Shown piece by piece: positions 9,276 through 19,928 of a stretch of DNA of 64,000 nucleotides (position 1 is the stretch's first letter; every line of letters begins with the position of its first letter). This DNA is from Comamonadaceae bacterium (GTDB lineage Bacteria; Pseudomonadota; Gammaproteobacteria; Burkholderiales; Burkholderiaceae_C). The position numbers and the translations under genes were made by a program. The notes under the pieces were generated by a model. That model saw nothing but the letters and a program-made list of their open reading frames with translations. It searched no databases and was not told where the DNA came from. The DNA is taken from contig CANGLW010000001.1 of the NCBI GenBank assembly GCA_947454955.1, positions 219,188 to 283,187 of the forward strand, in the 5' to 3' direction.

Positions 9276-9761
9276 TTAGGGAAGGTAAGTCCCAAATTCT
9301 TTAGGCAGCATGGGCTTGAGGCCCTGCAACACTTTGCCCGCCAACACCGCACCTTGTGAGGCCTCCCACATGGGGCTGGTTTTCAAAGGCGTCATCTGCA
9401 TCACCACCGTCACCGCCAACAGCACCACGGTGCCGCGCACCAGGCCAAACACCGCACCCAGCAAGCGGTCCAGGAACCCTAGGCCTACGGTGCTGATGAC
9501 CTTTTGCAAGAGCCAGCCCAACATGCCGCCCACCATCAGTGCCGCGATGAACACCGCCACAAAACCTGCCGCGTAGCGGATGGTCTCAGAAGCACCAGCC
9601 AGCGGCAAATACTCCGACGCTTGCGGCGCAAACCACTGAGAGAAAAAGAAGGCCGCTACCCAACTGATGACCGAGAACAACTCACGCACCAAGCCGCGCC
9701 ACAAACCCGTGAGCATGGACAGGCCCAAGAGGCCAGCGAACAACCAGTCCACGGTGGACAT
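9276..9761 (-). CDS. cvpA: CvpA family inner-membrane protein
   Basis: A 161-residue hydrophobic protein with about four membrane segments (near residues 4-20, 27-45, 63-85 and 100-120) containing the family motifs WRGLVRELFS and GLVRGTVVLL. CvpA was named for colicin V export and is typically co-transcribed with purF; its molecular function is poorly defined. Here it lies between the SPOR protein (4 bases) and purF (15 bases), clearly in one operon. The start ATG at 9761 gives MSTVDWLFAG, the usual family N-terminus. Confidence 0.92.
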   Translation of the reverse strand: MSTVDWLFAGLLGLSMLTGLWRGLVRELFSVISWVAAFFFSQWFAPQASEYLPLAGASETIRYAAGFVAVFIAALMVGGMLGWLLQKVISTVGLGFLDRLLGAVFGLVRGTVVLLAVTVVMQMTPLKTSPMWEASQGAVLAGKVLQGLKPMLPKEFGTYLP

Positions 9762-9765
9762 GGGT

Positions 9766-10599
9766 TCAGAGCGTCAAGATGCTGGCGGGCAAATCCAGCT
9801 TTTTGATTTTGTCAGCGGCCTTGTCTGCCTCAGCCTTGGTGGCAAACGGCCCTAAGCGAACCCGGGTGCGCTTGCCGTCTTTGGTCTCAACCACTTGGGT
9901 GTAAGTTTTCAAACCCGCACGCTCCAATTTGGCTCGCACATCAGCTACTTTTTTCGCGTCATCAAATGCACCCACTTGGATCACCAAGCGGGTCTCAGCT
10001 TTGGCAGGGTCTTTGCCTTCGAGCAGGGCTTGCGCACGCGAACCGGAGTCTGTTGATTTATCTGCCGGTTTGTCAGCTGCTTTGTCAGCAGGCTTGGCGG
10101 CAGGTTTCGCTTCTACCTTGGCCTCAGTTTTAGGCTCAGGCTTGGCTTCAACTTTGGCCTCGGCTTTAGGTTCGACCTTGGCAGGTGACTTGGGCTCAAT
10201 GGCTTCTTGGCTCGACAAGCTCGCTGCTGGCGGCACCACCGAGCTGGCAGCGGGTAAGGGTTTGGTCTCGGGTTTGGCGTCAGCCTTCTCCGCAGGCTTG
10301 TTGTCTACAGGCTTGGGCTCAACCGCCTTCGCAGCGACAGCCTCTGAGGCGGGCGTGGCACCCGCAGCGGGCAAAGTCAAAGGCTTGGTTTTGTTTTTGT
10401 CAGGGATGTCGATGGGTAAGTCCACCGACATGGGGCGGGGTTGCTTGTCCACCAGCAGGGGGAAGCCCACCACGCCGATGGCTACCAGCACCACAGCACC
10501 GATGAGGCGGTGCTTGGCACGTTGCCGCAACACCTCCACGCTCTGCGCGGGCGCAGGTTGACTGGAATCTTCACCTTGACGAAATTTGAAGAGGGCCAT
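9766..10599 (-). CDS. SPOR domain-containing membrane protein (DedD-like)
   Basis: Bitopic inner-membrane protein of 277 residues. A short cytoplasmic N-terminus (MALFKFRQGED) is followed by one transmembrane helix (about residues 32-50, LIGAVVLVAIGVVGFPLLV), then a long low-complexity Ala/Lys/Pro/Glu linker with repeated KPEPKxEAK units (about 75-200). A C-terminal SPOR domain follows (about 205-277, beginning TRLVIQVGAFDD). SPOR domains bind denuded septal peptidoglycan, so a cell-division role like that of DedD or FtsN is likely. The folC-dedD-cvpA-purF order matches the enterobacterial folC-dedD-cvpA-purF locus, which supports a DedD-like identity. The linker repeats make exact alignments unreliable. 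Confidence 0.88.
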   Translation of the reverse strand: MALFKFRQGEDSSQPAPAQSVEVLRQRAKHRLIGAVVLVAIGVVGFPLLVDKQPRPMSVDLPIDIPDKNKTKPLTLPAAGATPASEAVAAKAVEPKPVDNKPAEKADAKPETKPLPAASSVVPPAASLSSQEAIEPKSPAKVEPKAEAKVEAKPEPKTEAKVEAKPAAKPADKAADKPADKSTDSGSRAQALLEGKDPAKAETRLVIQVGAFDDAKKVADVRAKLERAGLKTYTQVVETKDGKRTRVRLGPFATKAEADKAADKIKKLDLPASILTL

Positions 10600-10606
10600 G
10601 CCGTTG

Positions 10607-11905
10607 TTATGCGCTCAGGTGTTTGGCTTGTAATCGCGGTGTGCCGTTTTGCAGCACACCACCAACCGTGTAGAACGATCCAAAGACCACAATTCTATCA
10701 GCGGGGTCTGCGGCATCGATGGCCGCCTGCAGGGCCGCCATCGGGTCGGCAAAGCACTGCACATCTTCACTGACCTGCTTGGGCTGGGTGAGCCACATGG
10801 CCCGCAAATCCTGGGCACTGGCCGCACGCGGCGTGGGCAGGTCGGTGAAGTACCACTTGTTGATGACCGGGCCGATTTTGTTGAACATGGGGCTCAGGTC
10901 TTTGTCGGCCATGGCCCCGAACACCGCATGGGTGGTGGGGAAAAAGCCCATGGCATCCAAGTTAGCGGTCAGCGCGGCCACCGAATGCGGGTTGTGCGCC
11001 ACATCCAGCACCAGCGTGGGCTGCCCCGGGATGATCTGAAAACGCCCTGGCAACTCCACAAAGGCCAAGCCGCTGCGCACCGCTTGGGCCGTCACGGGCA
11101 AGCGTTCGCGCAAGGCGGTCAACGCCGCCAACACGCCCGAGGCATTCACCAGCTGGTTGGCACCGCGCAGTGCCGGGTAAGCCAAGCCGCTGTAACGTCG
11201 ACCACGACCCGCCCAACCCCACTGCTGCTTGTCGCCCGAGAAATTGAAGTCATGCCCGAAGCGCCACACATCGGCACCTATGGCCTGCGCATGGTCCAGC
11301 ACGCTTTGCGGGGGCACCGGGTCGCTGACCACCACCGGGCGGCCCGCGCGCATGATGCCGGCCTTCTCGCGGCCGATGCTCTCGCGGTCTGGCCCCAAAA
11401 ATTCCATGTGGTCCAGATCGATGCTGGTGATGATGGCGCAGTCGGTGTCGATGATGTTGACCGCATCCAAGCGCCCACCCAAGCCCACCTCGAGCACCAC
11501 CACATCCAGCTCAGCGCGCATCATGCACAGCAAAATGGCCAGGGTGCTGAACTCAAAGTAAGTGAGTGAGATCGCCTCGCCTTGCAAGCGGGCCTGTTCC
11601 ACATCCGCAAAACATGCGGCCAAAACTTGCGCGTCAACAGCTTGACCTTGCAGGCGCAGCCGCTCTTCAAAATGCACCAAATGCGGCGAGGTGTACACCC
11701 CGGTTTTGAAACCCGCCTGGCCCAGAATGGCCTCGAGCATGGCGCAAGTCGAACCTTTGCCGTTGGTGCCCGCCACGGTGATGACTGGGCAGTCAAAGCG
11801 CAAGTTCAGGCGCTGAGCCACCTCGCGCACCCGCTCCAGCCCCATGTCGATGTTCTTGGGGTGCAAACGCTCGCAGTGCGCCAGCCAATCGGAAAGATCT
11901 GTCAT
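10607..11905 (-). CDS. folC: Bifunctional dihydrofolate/folylpolyglutamate synthase
   Basis: Mur-ligase-family cytoplasmic enzyme (432 residues) adding glutamate to dihydropteroate and then to tetrahydrofolates. The ATP-binding loop VAGTNGKGSTCAML lies at about residues 43-56. The family segments GVYTSPHL, EVGLGGRLDA and LDVAHNPHS follow in order. It starts with ATG at 11905 and heads the minus-strand run folC-SPOR-cvpA-purF-metZ-gltX. The 59-base divergent gap to the ArsC-like gene must hold its promoter, but I cannot pick a convincing one. Confidence 0.96.
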   Translation of the reverse strand: MTDLSDWLAHCERLHPKNIDMGLERVREVAQRLNLRFDCPVITVAGTNGKGSTCAMLEAILGQAGFKTGVYTSPHLVHFEERLRLQGQAVDAQVLAACFADVEQARLQGEAISLTYFEFSTLAILLCMMRAELDVVVLEVGLGGRLDAVNIIDTDCAIITSIDLDHMEFLGPDRESIGREKAGIMRAGRPVVVSDPVPPQSVLDHAQAIGADVWRFGHDFNFSGDKQQWGWAGRGRRYSGLAYPALRGANQLVNASGVLAALTALRERLPVTAQAVRSGLAFVELPGRFQIIPGQPTLVLDVAHNPHSVAALTANLDAMGFFPTTHAVFGAMADKDLSPMFNKIGPVINKWYFTDLPTPRAASAQDLRAMWLTQPKQVSEDVQCFADPMAALQAAIDAADPADRIVVFGSFYTVGGVLQNGTPRLQAKHLSA

Positions 11906-11964
11906 AGCCGCTGATTGTCACCCATCGGCATGCGGGTTAACCCCACGCGTGCGACAATTTCTTC

Positions 11965-12312
11965 ATGATCACCGTCTATGGCATCCCTAACTGCGACACC
12001 GTGAAAAAAGCCCGCACCTGGCTGAGCACCCACGGCATCGAGCACCAGTTTCACGATTTCAAAAAACAAGGTGTGCCCGCTGAGCTCCCAACATGGGTGG
12101 ACGCCTTGGGTTGGGAAACCTTGGTCAACCGCAAAGGCACCACCTGGCGCAAGCTCGAGCCCGCAGCGCAAGCCGCGGTCAAAGACGCCGCCTCGGCCTT
12201 GGCGCTGATGCAGGACCACGCAAGCGTCATCAAACGCCCGGTGGTGGTGTGGACGCCCGGCCAACTCACTGTGGGTTTTGATGCCCAGGCTTGGCAAGCC
12301 CGCCTGCCCTGA
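11965..12312 (+). CDS. ArsC/Spx-family reductase-like protein
   Basis: A small cytoplasmic thioredoxin-fold protein (115 residues) of the ArsC/YffB/Spx group: YGIPNCDTVKKARTWL puts Cys10 in the C-x4-K active-site position, followed by FHDFKKQGVP and the LVNRKGTTWRKL segment typical of YffB/MgsR-like members. Such proteins are often annotated arsenate reductases, but this subgroup usually lacks shown arsenate activity, and there is no ars operon nearby. Glutathione-dependent reduction is a reasonable but unproven role. It is divergent from folC and precedes ppnP. Confidence 0.85.
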   Translation: MITVYGIPNCDTVKKARTWLSTHGIEHQFHDFKKQGVPAELPTWVDALGWETLVNRKGTTWRKLEPAAQAAVKDAASALALMQDHASVIKRPVVVWTPGQLTVGFDAQAWQARLP

Positions 12313-12346
12313 AGCGCCCCCGCTAAGCACCCACCCAGCCACCCCC

Positions 12347-12384
12347 TAAAATAGAGGGTTTTCGCCCGCAGACGACCTGCGGAA
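12347..12384 (+). promoter_or_regulatory. Leader of ppnP: -10 element and hairpin covering the ribosome-binding site
   Basis: TAAAAT at 12347-12352 matches a -10 box. It is followed by a perfect 6-bp stem, CCGCAG (12366-12371) and CTGCGG (12377-12382), with a 5-nt loop. The 3' arm runs directly into GGAA (12381-12384), the only Shine-Dalgarno-like sequence before the TTG start at 12392, so the hairpin could mask initiation. No -35 was identified. Confidence 0.4.
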
Positions 12385-12391
12385 CTTTCTT

Positions 12392-14088
<1,697 letters not shown>

Positions 14089-14093
14089 AGCCC

Positions 14094-14549
14094 TCAACGC
14101 CAGCAAGCCGCCACAGCCGCGGCGTCTAATGCTGAGCCATCGGGGGCCAAGGCCGTCTTGGCGCCGGTGTGGCTCAGCTTCAAACTCAGTTGATCGCACC
14201 AATGTCCCTGCGTGATTTTGGGTGTGGCTGTGAGGGTGTAACTGCTCAAACCCGCTTGAACTGACAGGCTGTAACTGTTGCTTGTTTGGCTTGCAGTGGT
14301 TTGCAGTCGCGCAGGCAGATTTGGTGGCGTCAAGCCGTTGCTATCAAGACTGTAGCGACCGTTGATAGCGTGATAGCGCTCCATGAACAGTTGGGCATCA
14401 TGCAAGAGGTTGATGGCCTCCAGCCTGTCGCGCCTGGCCAGGTGCTGCAGGTATGACGGGTAAGCCAAGCTGCTTAACAACCCGATGATGACCAGCACCA
14501 CCAGGAGTTCAATCAGGCTCAGGCCTGACATCGTTGGTTTGCGCATCAT
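14094..14549 (-). CDS. Type IV pilin-like protein (PilE-type minor pilin)
   Basis: Prepilin of 151 residues. A short leader ending in Ser-Gly is followed by the class III signal LSLIELLVVLVIIGLLSSLAY, with Glu at +5 and the prepilin peptidase site after Gly; a C-terminal region with a late Cys follows. The leader choice MMRKPTMSG (ATG 14549) fits the usual short prepilin leader and lies 13 bases after the pilY1 stop. Conserved PSYLQHLARRDRLEAINLLHDAQLFMERYHAINGRY is the PilE/ComP-type alpha-1C region. Being last in the fimT-pilV-pilW-pilX-pilY1 cluster, it is probably a minor pilin of the pilus tip rather than the major subunit. A 17-nt element lies at 14340-14356. Confidence 0.88.
   Translation of the reverse strand: MMRKPTMSGLSLIELLVVLVIIGLLSSLAYPSYLQHLARRDRLEAINLLHDAQLFMERYHAINGRYSLDSNGLTPPNLPARLQTTASQTSNSYSLSVQAGLSSYTLTATPKITQGHWCDQLSLKLSHTGAKTALAPDGSALDAAAVAACWR
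14340..14356. repeat. 17-nt GCTAY-N7-RKAGC element in the pilin gene
   Basis: GCTAT-CAAGACT-GTAGC on the plus strand. It lies in a different codon phase from most copies (encodes GRYSLDS). Confidence 0.6.
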
Positions 14550-14562
14550 GGCGGTCTCAATC

Positions 14563-17500
14563 TCAACGCAAGGGCGGGTTGACGATGCGCCGCCACGTGC
14601 GGTCTTGGATGACACGAGCACCGGTTTGAGAAATAGCTTCACGCAAACGCAAGGTCACTTGACCACCTGGCAGCACCCATGGAGTGTCGCATTGGCCCCC
14701 AACGCAAGCCTTCTCGCCTTTGATCAGTGCGTTGTGGCTGGTGCGCCGCCCGATGCCCGCCACTACAGCATCGAGGCTGTTGATCAGGCCATCGGCATTG
14801 GTATCGGTCACCGCGTCTGACAAAGCGGTGCCCTCCAACATATTGAAAACCAAACCGACGGCCAGTCCGGGGCTGGTCTCACAGCCTTGGCTCAAACGCG
14901 AGGGCGCAACTGCTGGCACCCAAGCCGTAGAGCCTGAGAGCAGTTGCAGGGCTTGCACGACCCGCATGCCGGGTATGAGGCCCAAGTCCATCGCATAGCC
15001 ACGCTGGGTGTTCCAGTTCACCGCGGCACCATTCAAACTCAGCAGTGTGCCGGGTGCGCCTGTGATGTTCAAGGCGCCTTGTGATACGGAAGAACCCGCC
15101 ACCGTATTCAAACTGCGGCTGGCCAATTGGCTGCGCTGCAAAGGCCTGGCTAGGCCGTCTTGCGGTTTGTCCCAAATGCCGTAAATCGTTTGCTCGTCCG
15201 TCGCATCCGCCTCAGCTTCGGTGTTCAAGCTGCCCGTGGCCACCACGAGCATGGCGCCACCACGGCTGCTGCTGAGCACCCATGGTGCTTGGGTGATGGC
15301 TTGTGTTTGGCCCGCAGCACTTTTGGCTTGAAACAAGGGCGAGCCCGAAACTTGAAAACGCGCGGGCACCGCGGTGTTGACCTCCATGCGCCAAACCTGA
15401 CCCTTGAGGTCACCCGCGTACAAGGTACTGATTTGTCCGTTGCTGTTTGAAAGAACCCCGACGCCCCCTAATGCGTTGTTGTCATCAAGCACCAAGGTTT
15501 GCACCGCGCCGGTTTGCAGTTGCACCACCATCAAAGCCGCTTGGCTTTTGGTGCTGAAAGGCCCATTGCCAAACACCGCCACCCATTCGCCGTTGGGCAA
15601 CACGCCTGTGGCGATGGGCGCGTTGGTCAGACCCAAAGCTGCGTGGCCTGAGAGTTCCCACAACACACGGGTGTTGCCAGGCTCGGTCATGTCCAAGGCC
15701 ACCACGCCTGGCCCGCCCGCACCCAAAGGTGCCAAGACGATGTTGCGCCACTGCGGCGTGGCGCTGCCAGGCAGGGTGATGAAGGCATCGTTTTGGCTGA
15801 GCGGCCCATCCACAAAAAACTGGTGGTAAGTGGCGTGGGTTGTCGCGTTGATGGCGGCGGCAAAACTGCCATAGGCCGGATCGGCCAAACGGCTTAAATT
15901 GCCCAGTACTGCGCGTGGCACATAAGCCAACACCTCGCGCCCATCGGTAGCGGCTGACTGGCCCAGACTGTCTTGAAACACATGCAACATGCCATCGTTG
16001 CCACCGGTGACGATCTGCAGCACACGGCTGGCCTTGAGCTTCAGGTAATCGGCGTAGGTGTTGCCGCCTTGGCTGTTGGGTAATTTGCTGTAGCCCAGGT
16101 CTGCACCCGCACCGAGCACCAGCGGCGTGTTGGTGATGTCGCCCAACACCGCTTGACGCACCCTGAACTCACCTTCGCGGCTGCGGTCACCACGCAAGTA
16201 ATCGACCAAGGCACTTTTGTTGGTGGTGTAAGACCCCAAAGCGTTTTGGTTCTCTGCGCCCATGGTATCCCAGGTGAATGCCACAGCAGAAGGCGTGGCT
16301 TGGTCTTGTCGCCAAGTCCAAATTTTTCGATCTGTCCATGCTGGAAGATTGGCTTTCGCCGACCACTGCTGCGCCCCCACAAGGCCAGAAGCATTCAGAT
16401 CAAAAGCTTGCAAATCCCCCGACCAGGCGTGGCTGGTGGCGCTGCTCACATAGAGACGGTTGGCGTTGCTGAGAATGTCGCGGGCTGTGGCTGTGCCGGT
16501 CTCAAACTTCGTGTTGATGGCTTGCGACACCATGGCTTGAATGGCCTGCGTGAGTTGTGCCGCGGATTGAATGTTCTTGAACAAGCCGCGGCTGTTCAAC
16601 GCCGCATGCCATAACTCATCGACCGAGTCAGCGCCCCAAGTTTTGGTACCAGCGCTTAATGCGGGCAGATCTGATTCATTCAAGGTGGTGTTGACACCCA
16701 GCGCCACCACATGGGTGACCAGGTGTTGCCAAAAGGCCGGGTTGTCGTCGGTGGGCACCAGGTTGTCGATCAGGTCGGGCCTCAAGTCTTTGCTCCAACC
16801 CGCCATGGCGACATCGGCCAAGGTGTTGGACACATTGTCTTTGTAGGGCGCCACCGGTTTGTACTGATAACTACGCGTGCTGCTTTTGATCAGTGGGCCG
16901 TTCACGTTGTCTGTATTACCTAGGGTTGTGGTGTCGGAAGCTGCACCATCCATCAAGGAGATGTGGTGCTGGCGACGACAACTCAAGTGTGTCCCGCCAC
17001 TGCCAGGTGTTGTCGCCCAAGGGCCTGCTGCATCGCTGCGTTTGACATAGTCCCCTACCGTTTGCAAAGCTTTAGACCAAGGAGAGCTGCCGTTGGCAGG
17101 CAAGGCATAAAGCCAATTGAAGAAATTGGTTTTGTTGAAGTCACGTACGCCTGCCTCAATGACGGTGGTATTGACCCCGTCAATAGGACGCGGTTCCGCT
17201 TGGTTGATGCGTCCCCAACCCAAACGCAGGTCAGTGCCTTGGTTCATGAAGGCTTCAGCGATGGCCCCTTTGATCATCAAGGCGCGTGAGCGGCTGTAGG
17301 TGAACCAGTTGGCAAAATTCTGCTGCTCTTGTGCTTGTGTACAAACACTACCCGTGCAATCAGTGCGTGCTGTGTATTTTGGAAAACTTGTGTTGGTATT
17401 GATGGAGTATTCGGTGTAACTGGCAGACAGTGTGGGGTTGGCCGGAACACCTGTAACGGTTTTAAGCACGAAATACAAGCCTGGGTCAAAGCTGACAGCG

Positions 17501-18054
17501 GATGTGGTTTTGGTACAGGTGCTTTGTGTGTTCGACCGAAAACACCAAAGTTCATTCGCATCCGTGATGCTTTTTTTGAGCGTGAGATTGACGGTCACCG
17601 CAGGATTCATCGGATCCAAAGGCGCAGCTGCCGCTGGGTATGCGGTCATACGCCCACCGCTGGCCAGTGGCCAAGGTTGGTAGCGCACCTCGGGGTTATA
17701 GAAAGTCCAGTTGGTCTGCGCTGCGCGCATGAACTTCTGTCGCCAGTTGGTCGTGCCACTCACAGCGGCTACCGTGCCGGCGAAAGTGTCCGCATGTGTC
17801 ACCGTGTCAGCGTTGTGAAAGCGGATCGACTGATTCCCCAAGGGGTGCGTGACGGTGTAAGGCCCGATCACCACCTTGTCCTCGGGTAAATGTTGAAACA
17901 ACATGGAGCTCGAATCCTCCAAAGTCAGCATGACGTTGGGCGGCACACCCCGAGTTTCTCGCTGCATGAGGGGTTGCTGCGACCAAGCTGTGGTTTGCGC
18001 ACATGCATGGTTGGACATCAACACCAGCCCCAAAGCGATGAGCTGAAAATTCAT
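14563..18054 (-). CDS. pilY1: Type IV pilus tip/assembly protein PilY1
   Basis: Large secreted pilus protein of 1163 residues. A signal peptide (MNFQLIALGLVLMSNHACA-Q) precedes a variable N-terminal half and a C-terminal beta-propeller (Neisseria PilC/PilY1 beta-propeller family; e.g. RVLQIVTGGNDGMLHVFQ, LGAGGPGVVALDMTEPG). A Ca-binding loop DTNADGLINSLD lies near residues 1084-1095, matching the EF-hand-like site that controls retraction and twitching in known PilY1/PilC proteins. ATG 18054 is chosen because it overlaps the pilX stop (ATGA) and gives a clean signal peptide. Cysteine pairs such as CVGGQC suggest periplasmic disulfides. No vWA MIDAS motif is obvious in the N-terminal half. Confidence 0.93.
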   Translation of the reverse strand: MNFQLIALGLVLMSNHACAQTTAWSQQPLMQRETRGVPPNVMLTLEDSSSMLFQHLPEDKVVIGPYTVTHPLGNQSIRFHNADTVTHADTFAGTVAAVSGTTNWRQKFMRAAQTNWTFYNPEVRYQPWPLASGGRMTAYPAAAAPLDPMNPAVTVNLTLKKSITDANELWCFRSNTQSTCTKTTSAVSFDPGLYFVLKTVTGVPANPTLSASYTEYSINTNTSFPKYTARTDCTGSVCTQAQEQQNFANWFTYSRSRALMIKGAIAEAFMNQGTDLRLGWGRINQAEPRPIDGVNTTVIEAGVRDFNKTNFFNWLYALPANGSSPWSKALQTVGDYVKRSDAAGPWATTPGSGGTHLSCRRQHHISLMDGAASDTTTLGNTDNVNGPLIKSSTRSYQYKPVAPYKDNVSNTLADVAMAGWSKDLRPDLIDNLVPTDDNPAFWQHLVTHVVALGVNTTLNESDLPALSAGTKTWGADSVDELWHAALNSRGLFKNIQSAAQLTQAIQAMVSQAINTKFETGTATARDILSNANRLYVSSATSHAWSGDLQAFDLNASGLVGAQQWSAKANLPAWTDRKIWTWRQDQATPSAVAFTWDTMGAENQNALGSYTTNKSALVDYLRGDRSREGEFRVRQAVLGDITNTPLVLGAGADLGYSKLPNSQGGNTYADYLKLKASRVLQIVTGGNDGMLHVFQDSLGQSAATDGREVLAYVPRAVLGNLSRLADPAYGSFAAAINATTHATYHQFFVDGPLSQNDAFITLPGSATPQWRNIVLAPLGAGGPGVVALDMTEPGNTRVLWELSGHAALGLTNAPIATGVLPNGEWVAVFGNGPFSTKSQAALMVVQLQTGAVQTLVLDDNNALGGVGVLSNSNGQISTLYAGDLKGQVWRMEVNTAVPARFQVSGSPLFQAKSAAGQTQAITQAPWVLSSSRGGAMLVVATGSLNTEAEADATDEQTIYGIWDKPQDGLARPLQRSQLASRSLNTVAGSSVSQGALNITGAPGTLLSLNGAAVNWNTQRGYAMDLGLIPGMRVVQALQLLSGSTAWVPAVAPSRLSQGCETSPGLAVGLVFNMLEGTALSDAVTDTNADGLINSLDAVVAGIGRRTSHNALIKGEKACVGGQCDTPWVLPGGQVTLRLREAISQTGARVIQDRTWRRIVNPPLR

Positions 18055-18500
18055 GGCGACCCCAACACCAAGGTGGACTGCACCCACACCACGGACCCCT
18101 TGCCACCCGCAAGGCTGTTGGGGCCAAAGCCTCGGGCGGTGACCACATACACCTGCTTGTCATCAGCCAGTGCTTGGCGCTCCACCACACACTCGGCAGA
18201 CGTGGTTTTAATGGCTGCTTGCCAGGTGGCGGCTTGTGTCCAGGCTGGTGTTTTTTGGTACGCCGTGGTCGATATGTTTTGCTCTTGCAGCGAGGCCACG
18301 CGTTCAGCGTCCGCTTTAAGCAGTTGCGCCTCACAAAAACGCAACGCTGTCTCGGCCTGTTGGCCGGCCTGCGACGCTTGCTGGCTGTTGGTATGAAGTC
18401 GCTCGGTCGACATGGCGCTTTGCATCGTAGACGCCGCGCCCAAGCCCAGCACCACCAGCATGACCAACACCAAAACCAGCGACACACCGTGCTGTGTCAC
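18051..18500 (-). CDS. pilX: PilX-type minor pilin
   Basis: A 149-residue minor pilin with the PilX N-terminal pattern: MTQHGVSLVLVLVMLVVLGLGAAS, a hydrophobic stretch immediately after the leader, then the SERLHTNSQQASQAGQQAETALRFCEAQL-type region (MSTERLHTNSQQ...). Leader cleavage after Gly is predicted, but +5 is Val/Leu rather than the canonical Glu, a known feature of PilX/GspK-like tip subunits that can lack Glu5. It lies between pilW (76-base gap) and pilY1 (4-base overlap). With PilV, PilW and FimT it probably primes pilus assembly under PilY1. Confidence 0.85.
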   Translation of the reverse strand: MTQHGVSLVLVLVMLVVLGLGAASTMQSAMSTERLHTNSQQASQAGQQAETALRFCEAQLLKADAERVASLQEQNISTTAYQKTPAWTQAATWQAAIKTTSAECVVERQALADDKQVYVVTARGFGPNSLAGGKGSVVWVQSTLVLGSP

Positions 18501-18576
18501 TTCTTTCCCCCTGAATCTTTTGACGTGATCTTATGAACAGCTGATCGGTTTGTGATCTAGGGTTTTCAGTAGCTTG

Positions 18577-19395
18577 TCAGAGCGACTTGTTGCGCAACAC
18601 CACCGTGGTATGAAAACTTTGGCGGGCATAACTTGCGGTGCTTTGCTTCACACCCTGGCAGTCCCGGTAAGTGGCCTGGTCTTCCGAGGTCCAAACAGCT
18701 TGAGACGATTGCATCAGCACGCACACCCGCACCGCTACCACCCACCCCCAATCACTCACTTGCGAAGCGCTCACATAACGCACCGCGCGGCTGGGGTCTG
18801 TGGGCAAAGCCTCCCCAAAACTGAAAACCAGTTGCGCCACATGGTCGACCAGGGGTTGCGAGCTTTGGCCCGATGCGCAATGCAACTCAGGCCGCCCTGT
18901 GCTGGCGGTCTGCACAAAATAACGGTGGCGGGTCAGGTACAAACCTTCACCAGGCAGCACCGCATTGCCCAAGCAATCTGAAGGCACCCCTGATGCTGTG
19001 GGCGAGGTGTTGTGCAGGTCAGCTTCAAACACCACTTCCACAGCCGCAGAACTGCCGGCCGTCTGACAGGTCAAGACATTGGCCAGCGGTGCAGTGAAGC
19101 CCTGGTCACAAGCAAACAGCGGCGCGCCTTTCAGGCCTCTGATCAAACTGCTGGATGTGGTTCCCGCACTCACACCTTGCGCTGCGGCATACCCAGCCAA
19201 TTGCAAATCGCGGGTGAGCAGCTGCAAGGCCAGTTGTGCGTTGTCATTCATCTCGGCGTAAGCCGCCTGCACTTGCTGGCTTTGAGAACTGCGCCACGCG
19301 AGTTGCAAGGCAGCTGCAGCCAGCCACAAGCCCAAAACCATCGCGACCATCAGTTCCACCAGCGATGCACCACGCTGCGATTGGGGTGTGCGCAT
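18577..19395 (-). CDS. pilW: PilW-type minor pilin
   Basis: A 272-residue minor pilin: short leader MRTPQSQRG, then ASLVELMVAMVLGLWLAAAALQL with Glu at +5, then the PilW-like region with DNAQLALQLLTRDLQLAGYA. ATG 19395 overlaps the pilV stop by one base (TGATG), so translation is probably coupled; an upstream extension of the frame lacks pilin character. Several cysteines in the C-terminal half suggest disulfides. It is the third gene of the minor-pilin operon. Confidence 0.87.
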   Translation of the reverse strand: MRTPQSQRGASLVELMVAMVLGLWLAAAALQLAWRSSQSQQVQAAYAEMNDNAQLALQLLTRDLQLAGYAAAQGVSAGTTSSSLIRGLKGAPLFACDQGFTAPLANVLTCQTAGSSAAVEVVFEADLHNTSPTASGVPSDCLGNAVLPGEGLYLTRHRYFVQTASTGRPELHCASGQSSQPLVDHVAQLVFSFGEALPTDPSRAVRYVSASQVSDWGWVVAVRVCVLMQSSQAVWTSEDQATYRDCQGVKQSTASYARQSFHTTVVLRNKSL

Positions 19396-19928
19396 CACAA
19401 GCTCAAGGGCCACTTGATACAACGCAGGGCGGCATCGTTCACCATCAAGCCAGATGGGCAAGTTGATGCCAAAGTGTCATCACCAGCGGGCTCCACCCAA
19501 GCCACCCAAATGTCCAAGGCGCCCAGGCTGTAGCTCACCCACACCACGCCGCGCGGCAAGCGCTCGCGCACCAACACACGCCACTGCGCCAGATCCGCCG
19601 CCGCCATTTGCGACATGCTGCAAGCACTTTGCGGGCGATTGCACAGCTCGTCGGGCAAAGCCGTTGCTTGGGCTTGTGCAGCAGCGTCCAAGTTGATCAC
19701 ATACGCGGCACCCACCGCATCTGCGCTGGCCAAGCGACCGCGGTTGGCTCGCACGCGTTCACCCAGGTCTTGCGCCAGCCACATCGCGATGTTGCGGTGC
19801 TCGCTCAGCTTGGTCAACCGCAAGGCGGCGCTGTGCGCTGAGAGCATGCCCATCAAACCCAACGCCATGAGCACCAGGGCAATCAGCACCTCCACCAGCC
19901 CGCCGCCTTGCATCTTGGTCAATTGCAT
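19395..19928 (-). CDS. pilV: PilV-type minor pilin
   Basis: A 177-residue minor pilin with the PilV pattern GGLVEVLIALVLMALGLMGM and the following AALRLTKLSEHRNIAMWLAQDLGERVRANRG region, where LGERVRAN is the conserved 'AxDLADRMRAN' motif of PilV. The leader is MQLTKMQG if ATG 19928 is used, overlapping the fimT stop by 10 bases; an internal ATG at 19913 gives only MQGG, too short for an ordinary prepilin leader. Position +1 is Gly rather than Phe, which is unusual but tolerated. It is second in the cluster. Confidence 0.85.
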   Translation of the reverse strand: MQLTKMQGGGLVEVLIALVLMALGLMGMLSAHSAALRLTKLSEHRNIAMWLAQDLGERVRANRGRLASADAVGAAYVINLDAAAQAQATALPDELCNRPQSACSMSQMAAADLAQWRVLVRERLPRGVVWVSYSLGALDIWVAWVEPAGDDTLASTCPSGLMVNDAALRCIKWPLSL